64,000 nucleotides of DNA from Chrysemys picta bellii (Eukaryota > Chordata > Testudines > Emydidae), in NCBI RefSeq assembly GCF_011386835.1, contig NC_088801.1, forward strand, positions 20,136,824 through 20,200,823. Reading direction: 5' to 3'. The notes beneath the pieces were generated by a model. The model was not told where the DNA came from and did no database searches. It saw nothing but the letters and a program-made list of their open reading frames with translations. The position numbers and the translations under genes were made by a program. Numbering within the stretch: position 1 is the stretch's first letter; every line of letters begins with the position of its first letter. This document shows positions 63,805 through 64,000 of the stretch, piece after piece.

Positions 63805-64000
63805 CTATTCCACATACCAGTTTCCCTTGCCCTGTCCATGCTATTATATCCAGACGTCCTTGATTCAGTCCCTGCCAATGATACAATCAGGGATGTCATC
63901 GCACATGGATTATCCAAGCATTCATTTTCTTAATAGATTACGAACATGATCACAGTATTTGCTGTGGAATAGACATGCATCATTAAATTAACAAAACATT

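Noticed and set aside
63143..63917. ORFs of 139, 68, 66 and 65 codons
   Set aside because: They overlap the solo LTR on both strands and have no gene-like features.

Overview
This is a vertebrate nuclear window, most likely from a cryptodiran (hidden-necked) turtle. Three things point that way: an intron-rich SPOPL gene encoding the full 392 residues; a tortoise-type SINE with a tRNA-derived head and CR1-type tail (6664-6846); and a repeat set dominated by CR1 LINEs, Penelope-like elements (PLEs), a DIRS-like element and Tigger/hAT-like DNA transposons. The species cannot be named from the sequence alone.

The only host gene I can support is SPOPL (speckle-type BTB/POZ protein-like, a CUL3 ubiquitin-ligase adaptor) on the + strand. 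All ten coding exons lie between 10962 and 38160: 10962-11039, 11227-11348, 11631-11782, 19592-19719, 28698-28875, 28977-29032, 32052-32174, 36285-36427, 36529-36582 and 38016-38160. They sum to 1179 nt, that is 392 codons plus a stop, with consistent phases and no lesion. Every intron is GT-AG except the one after the eighth coding exon (36428-36528), which has a GC-AG donor. It precedes the 54-nt exon that separates SPOPL from its paralogue SPOP. A long 3'UTR follows, with poly(A) signal candidates up to about 42310. The promoter and first non-coding exon are not visible and probably lie upstream of base 1.

Layout: 1-10902 is AT-rich flank or first intron holding two copies of a ~1-kb AT-rich repeat, CR1 and SINE pieces. 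10903-38160 is the gene; its two largest introns (7.8 and 9.0 kb) are filled with repeats: CR1 copies, a third copy of the 1-kb repeat, PLE insertions, and a nested CR1/hAT/Tigger stack. Another intron (32175-36284) holds a PLE with an intact 3' ORF part (GIY-YIG endonuclease). 38161 to ~42.3 kb is the 3'UTR. From 42.3 to 64.0 kb there is no host gene; it holds SINEs, a deleted DIRS-like element (49521-51141), a second PLE (53985-55074), an unrecognised 128-codon ORF behind a 20-bp tandem repeat (55709-56268), a minus-strand CR1 (56762-58615), small DNA elements and a 657-bp solo LTR (63148-63804).

The most interesting material is the set of PLE insertions. Six of seven have 11-14 bp target-site duplications. 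They share asymmetric inverted termini and a hammerhead-ribozyme-like core, and range in size from 1342 bp down to 39 bp. The unexplained ORF at 55882-56268 is the best candidate for something undescribed.
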